The notes under the pieces are model-generated. The model saw only the letters and a list, made by a program, of their open reading frames with translations, made no database searches and was not told the origin of the DNA. The translations under genes were made by a program, and so were the position numbers. This document shows, one piece after another, positions 61,693 to 64,000 of a stretch of DNA of 64,000 bases (its first letter is position 1; the number at the start of each line of letters is the position of its first letter). Origin of the DNA: Pseudomonas putida (lineage in GTDB: Bacteria > Pseudomonadota > Gammaproteobacteria > Pseudomonadales > Pseudomonadaceae). The stretch is from the NCBI RefSeq assembly GCF_009883635.2, contig NZ_CP026115.2, forward strand, positions 4,650,001-4,714,000, read 5' to 3'.

Positions 61693-61708
61693 CTGTATGT
61701 ACGTACAG
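61693..61708. promoter_or_regulatory. LexA (SOS) box
   Basis: CTGTATGTACGTACAG fits the CTG-N10-CAG LexA consensus with CTGT and ACAG ends and an alternating centre. It is 19 bp upstream of the DUF1654 ATG and overlaps the probable promoter. Confidence 0.85.
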
Positions 61709-61800
61709 TTATCCTGTCTTCGTTCGATTATCAATAGCCGTGATGTGCAAAGTACGTTTACACGTAAATTACTGGAGCCAATTCTTTCTGGCGGGCACAA

Positions 61801-61826
61801 AAAAGCCCGGCGTTTTGCCGGGCTCT
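61801..61826 (-). terminator. Terminator of the CI-like repressor gene
   Basis: AGCCCGGC and GCCGGGCT pair around a 5-nt loop, with TTTTTT on the leftward strand; 16 bp past the repressor stop. Confidence 0.9.
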
Positions 61827-61841
61827 TCTTGCTGCGTGACC

Positions 61842-62498
61842 TTAAAGTTTGATCATGGCTCTCACCACAACTCCCACGATACGACAACCTTCCATGCACA
61901 TCTCTACCGGATATGCCGGGTTTAAAGGCTTGAGGAATCGGCGCCCCCCGTCCTCTACCAGCTTCTTGAAGGTCGCTTCATTGCTGTCGGCGAGCTTAGC
62001 AATGACTAGTTTTCCGGAGGTGGCTTCAGCCTCGGTGTCTACCAGGATCAGCATGCCTTCAGTGATGCTAGTCCCGACCGGCGAGGTCATTGAATCTCCC
62101 TTCACCTCAAGCCAAAAGGCTGCCCCTTTCGAGTCGTAATCGGACATTTCGTATCGGTCGGAATAGCCGGGAGGGAATGGCTCGACAGCTTCAGCCCAAG
62201 CCCCCGCAGCCACCCAGCTTATCACCGGATAACGGTAGGACTCTGGATCGGTACTTGGCGCCTGGACATTGCTTGAGGCTTTGGCAGGCCCTTCACCCGA
62301 ACCAAGCCACTCGGCACTCACCCCAAGTGCCCTCGCAATTTCGAGCAGCTTTTTGGAGGTTGAGTTTCTGCCGCTCTCCAAGTGCTGGATTGTCACCTGG
62401 CTTACGCCCGCCTTCTCAGCAAGCTGTGCCTGGCTTAACCCTAGCGCCGTGCGGCGCTCGAGGATTCGGTCTTTGAGCATTTCGGAGGCTTTCGTCAT
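61842..62498 (-). CDS. cI: CI/LexA-like prophage repressor (HTH + S24 peptidase)
   Basis: A 218-residue repressor. N-terminal HTH: RRTALGLSQAQLAEKAGVSQ, VTIQHLESGRNSTSKKLLEI. C-terminal S24 domain: AFWLEVKGDSMTSPVGTSIT with the catalytic Ser near 133 and KLVIAKLADSNEATFKKLVE with the Lys near 170-176; the cleavage region is probably VAAGAW (Ala-Gly). RecA-stimulated self-cleavage would induce the phage. The ATG at 62498 (MTKASEML) is chosen because the frame upstream runs through the operators and cro. Confidence 0.92.
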   Translation of the reverse strand: MTKASEMLKDRILERRTALGLSQAQLAEKAGVSQVTIQHLESGRNSTSKKLLEIARALGVSAEWLGSGEGPAKASSNVQAPSTDPESYRYPVISWVAAGAWAEAVEPFPPGYSDRYEMSDYDSKGAAFWLEVKGDSMTSPVGTSITEGMLILVDTEAEATSGKLVIAKLADSNEATFKKLVEDGGRRFLKPLNPAYPVEMCMEGCRIVGVVVRAMIKL

Positions 62499-62510
62499 GT
62501 CCGCAAGGGT

Positions 62511-62570
62511 AAAACACACGTTATTACTCGGCAAATAACATGTGTTTGCCTTATCTATAACTTGAGTTAT
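62511..62570. promoter_or_regulatory. Right operator array, three 14-bp sites
   Basis: AAAACACACGTTAT (62511-62524), ATAACATGTGTTTG (62535-62548) and ATAACTTGAGTTAT (62557-62570), starting 24 and 22 bp apart, between cI and cro. Half-site consensus ATAAC is shared with the left array. Confidence 0.85.
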
Positions 62571-62573
62571 CAT
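62546..62573 (+). promoter_or_regulatory. PR-type rightward early promoter
   Basis: TTGCCT (62546-62551), 16-bp spacer, TATCAT (62568-62573). The second and third operators overlap the -35 and -10. A start near 62580 gives cro a 24-nt leader. The leftward promoter for cI must overlap the same array but I could not assign its hexamers. Confidence 0.65.
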
Positions 62574-62603
62574 CGGGTGCACGATCCATTGAGGCACGCA
62601 GAC

Positions 62604-62834
62604 ATGCCGAACAAAGAAAGACCTATTGACGAGGTCGTGCGCTTGGCCGGAGGCCAGGCAGAGCTCGCCAGGAGATGCAACACGAGTCAGCCGCGCATCT
62701 GGCAATGCGTACACCGGAACCAGAAGGTTCCAGCTGATCTGGTCATCCCGTTTGAAAAGGCTGTAGGCGGTCAGGTCACTCGCCATCAGCTCAGACCAGA
62801 TCTGTATCCCCCAGAGGATAAAGCCGCTTCGTGA
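62604..62834 (+). CDS. cro: YdaS/Cro-like repressor
   Basis: A 76-residue HTH protein: IDEVVRLAGGQAELARRCNT, SQPRIWQCVHRNQKVPADLV, then PFEKAVGGQVTRHQLRPDLY. This is the YdaS/Cro pattern found opposite CI in lambdoid prophages, where it would shut off cI transcription. ATG 62604 has GAGG upstream; the longer upstream frame reads through the operators. Divergent from cI. Confidence 0.88.
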   Translation: MPNKERPIDEVVRLAGGQAELARRCNTSQPRIWQCVHRNQKVPADLVIPFEKAVGGQVTRHQLRPDLYPPEDKAAS

Positions 62835-62920
62835 TGAGCATTGTGCACCTAGAGGCGTTTCGCCAGTAGATGACCAAAACACCTGCAAATCCATCCAGTA
62901 CTGGAAATGCAGACGAAAAA

Positions 62921-62946
62921 AAACCGCCTGGCAGGGCGGCTTTCTC
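62921..62946 (+). terminator. tR-like terminator between cro and the replication gene
   Basis: CCGCC and GGCGG pair (62924-62939) around a 6-nt loop, followed by TTTCTCT. It is preceded by AAAAAAAA. It would stop unmodified PR transcripts before the replication genes. Confidence 0.75.
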
Positions 62947-62970
62947 TACAGCATTTCAACGGGTTTAAGC

Positions 62971-63828
62971 ATGACAAACATCGTCCCACTTGACAAGTCC
63001 AGGGGGTTCACCCGGATGGACAACCAGCTCATGGATGGCCTGCTGGCTATCGATCTCCCAGCCCGGGAGATGAAGATTGTGCTGTACGTGGCCAAGGCCA
63101 CTATCAACTTCGGTGCGGGCGCCCAGCGCATCCCGGCTACCGACATCGCGAAGGCGATTCACGCTCACCCTGACACCGTGTCGAAAGCGATTTCCAGCCT
63201 GCTGCGCCGTCGTGTGTTGTTCCGTGAGGGTGGCGCCCGGGGTGACATCGGCGTGAATGACCCGAAAGACTGGGTCTACGTCACTGAGCCGAATCAGACC
63301 AAAACAGCCGAATCGGCTCAAGTGGTCCGAATCGGCGAAGAGTCGAAACAGACCAAAACCGCCGAGTCCCTTCTTTATTCTAAGAATCTAACCCCCTATG
63401 TATTTCTTCCTTCGGAAGAAAATACATGCCCCCCCAGCGAAGCGGACGAGCCTCGTGCGAAAACTGACCGCAAGGCGCCATTCGGGAAGGCCGCGATGCT
63501 GGCCGATAACCCCCACGGCCTGGATGAGTCGCTGATCGCTGACTACCTGGTTGTCCGGAAGTCCGCCAAGGCCCCGGTGACTGCCCGTATCTGGTCCGCC
63601 CTGAACACCAAGCTGGAGCAGTGCAAGGCGTTCGGCATCCAGCCCGCCCAGGCCCTGGAGGTCGCCGTCGAGAACGGATGGCGCGGCTTCGAGGTGGATT
63701 GGGTGATCAAGCGTATCGCCGCCCAGCAGCCTGCCCAGGCCAAGCCTCATGGCCGCCACCACGGCTTCAGTGACCGCGATTACACCGCTGGCCTTGCCCC
63801 GCGGGAGGACGGTACCTATGCGATCTGA
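62971..63828 (+). CDS. Phage O-like replication initiator
   Basis: A 285-residue protein. The N-terminal part (FTRMDNQLMDGLLAIDLPAR, then HPDTVSKAISSLLRRRVLFR near 67-86) is a winged-helix origin-binding domain as in lambda O. The middle is charged and has an internal near-repeat (NQTKTAES and KQTKTAES near 108-130). The C-terminal region NGWRGFEVDWVIKR resembles the part that recruits helicase loaders. Any origin iterons should lie within this gene. Followed by a DnaC-like gene. Confidence 0.85.
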   Translation: MTNIVPLDKSRGFTRMDNQLMDGLLAIDLPAREMKIVLYVAKATINFGAGAQRIPATDIAKAIHAHPDTVSKAISSLLRRRVLFREGGARGDIGVNDPKDWVYVTEPNQTKTAESAQVVRIGEESKQTKTAESLLYSKNLTPYVFLPSEENTCPPSEADEPRAKTDRKAPFGKAAMLADNPHGLDESLIADYLVVRKSAKAPVTARIWSALNTKLEQCKAFGIQPAQALEVAVENGWRGFEVDWVIKRIAAQQPAQAKPHGRHHGFSDRDYTAGLAPREDGTYAI

Positions 63829-64000
63829 AACGGTGATAACCATGTCCGACGTGCGAAACGCCGCCGGCTTCCGCGTCCAGCCTGCGCACTGCGAGCATCA
63901 CGGCGACTTCGAGCAGCGCGTGACCATGCTGATGGGCCGCGAAATCGTTGGCCGCTGCCCTGAGTGCGAGAAGGCTGCCATTGCCGAGCGCCAGGCCAAG
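63818..64000 (+). CDS. DnaC-like helicase loader, 5' part only
   Basis: The first 61 codons, cut by the window edge. A zinc-ribbon-like pair, CEHHGDFEQ and GRCPECEKAA, is typical of the N-terminus of phage DnaC-like loaders. ATG 63818 overlaps the initiator gene by 11 bp and has GGAGG 9 nt upstream; a second in-frame ATG at 63842 is possible. The AAA+ domain would be outside the window. Confidence 0.7.
   Translation, partial: MRSETVITMSDVRNAAGFRVQPAHCEHHGDFEQRVTMLMGREIVGRCPECEKAAIAERQAK

Overview
The window is a high-GC gammaproteobacterial chromosome segment, most consistent with the Pseudomonas putida group. The gene order idh/icd/cspD/clpS/clpA/infA/bpt/aat/ftsK/lolA/rarA/crcB/serS/cysG/tusDCBE is typical of that group, and so are the short REP palindromes (core GGAGCGGGCTTGCCCGCG) scattered between genes. 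Genus and species are inferred from gene content and recalled protein families, not from a search.

Layout, 1-50.4 kb (host chromosome). 0.2-3.0 kb: an NCS1 permease and a Zn amidohydrolase, probably the end of a reductive pyrimidine or hydantoin catabolic cluster. 3.1-6.1 kb: glpT, rnz and a lipocalin lipoprotein gene. 6.3-8.3 kb: a polymorphic DNase toxin of the Tde/Ntox15 type with its GAD-like/DUF1851 immunity gene. 8.3-12.7 kb: an RibD-like reductase, a crotonase, nudC, a TSUP permease and an arylesterase-like hydrolase. 12.9-19.4 kb: a polyamine cluster with gamma-glutamylpolyamine synthetase, XRE-cupin regulator, FAD oxidase, LysR regulator, a divergent agmatine deiminase and an orphan polyamine-binding protein. 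19.5-49.2 kb: housekeeping genes for topoisomerase III, L16 hydroxylase, purine synthesis, tRNA thiolation, two unrelated isocitrate dehydrogenases, ClpAS and N-end-rule transferases, FtsK, LolA, RarA, fluoride exporter, SerRS, siroheme and the Tus sulfur relay. 49.2-50.4 kb: a large inverted repeat and a YccA-family gene.

Layout, 50.5-64.0 kb (prophage). A tRNA-Ser(UGA) gene is followed at once by a tyrosine integrase, and the rest of the window is the early arm of a temperate lambdoid-style prophage that runs off the right edge. Leftward genes (int, DUF4224 excisionase-like, NinX-like, ASCH, SSB, HTH regulator) form chains of overlapping start and stop codons. A rightward group of unrelated cargo genes, several visibly AT-rich, interrupts them at 54.9-59.3 kb. 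It includes two tandem paralogs, a HEPN-like protein and several membrane proteins.

The immunity region at 61.3-62.6 kb is the most informative part. A CI-like S24 repressor and a YdaS/Cro-like gene diverge. Two arrays of three 14-bp operators each (ATAAC-N4-GTTAT) lie on either side, overlapping a good leftward promoter (TTGACA-16-TATGAT) and a rightward one (TTGCCT-16-TATCAT). Leftward transcription would enter a leader of about 580 nt that carries a boxA-like element, hairpins and a 19-bp perfect inverted repeat before the first clear gene. A separate DUF1654 gene sits under a consensus LexA box, between two terminators. The replication genes (O-like initiator, DnaC-like loader) follow to the right.
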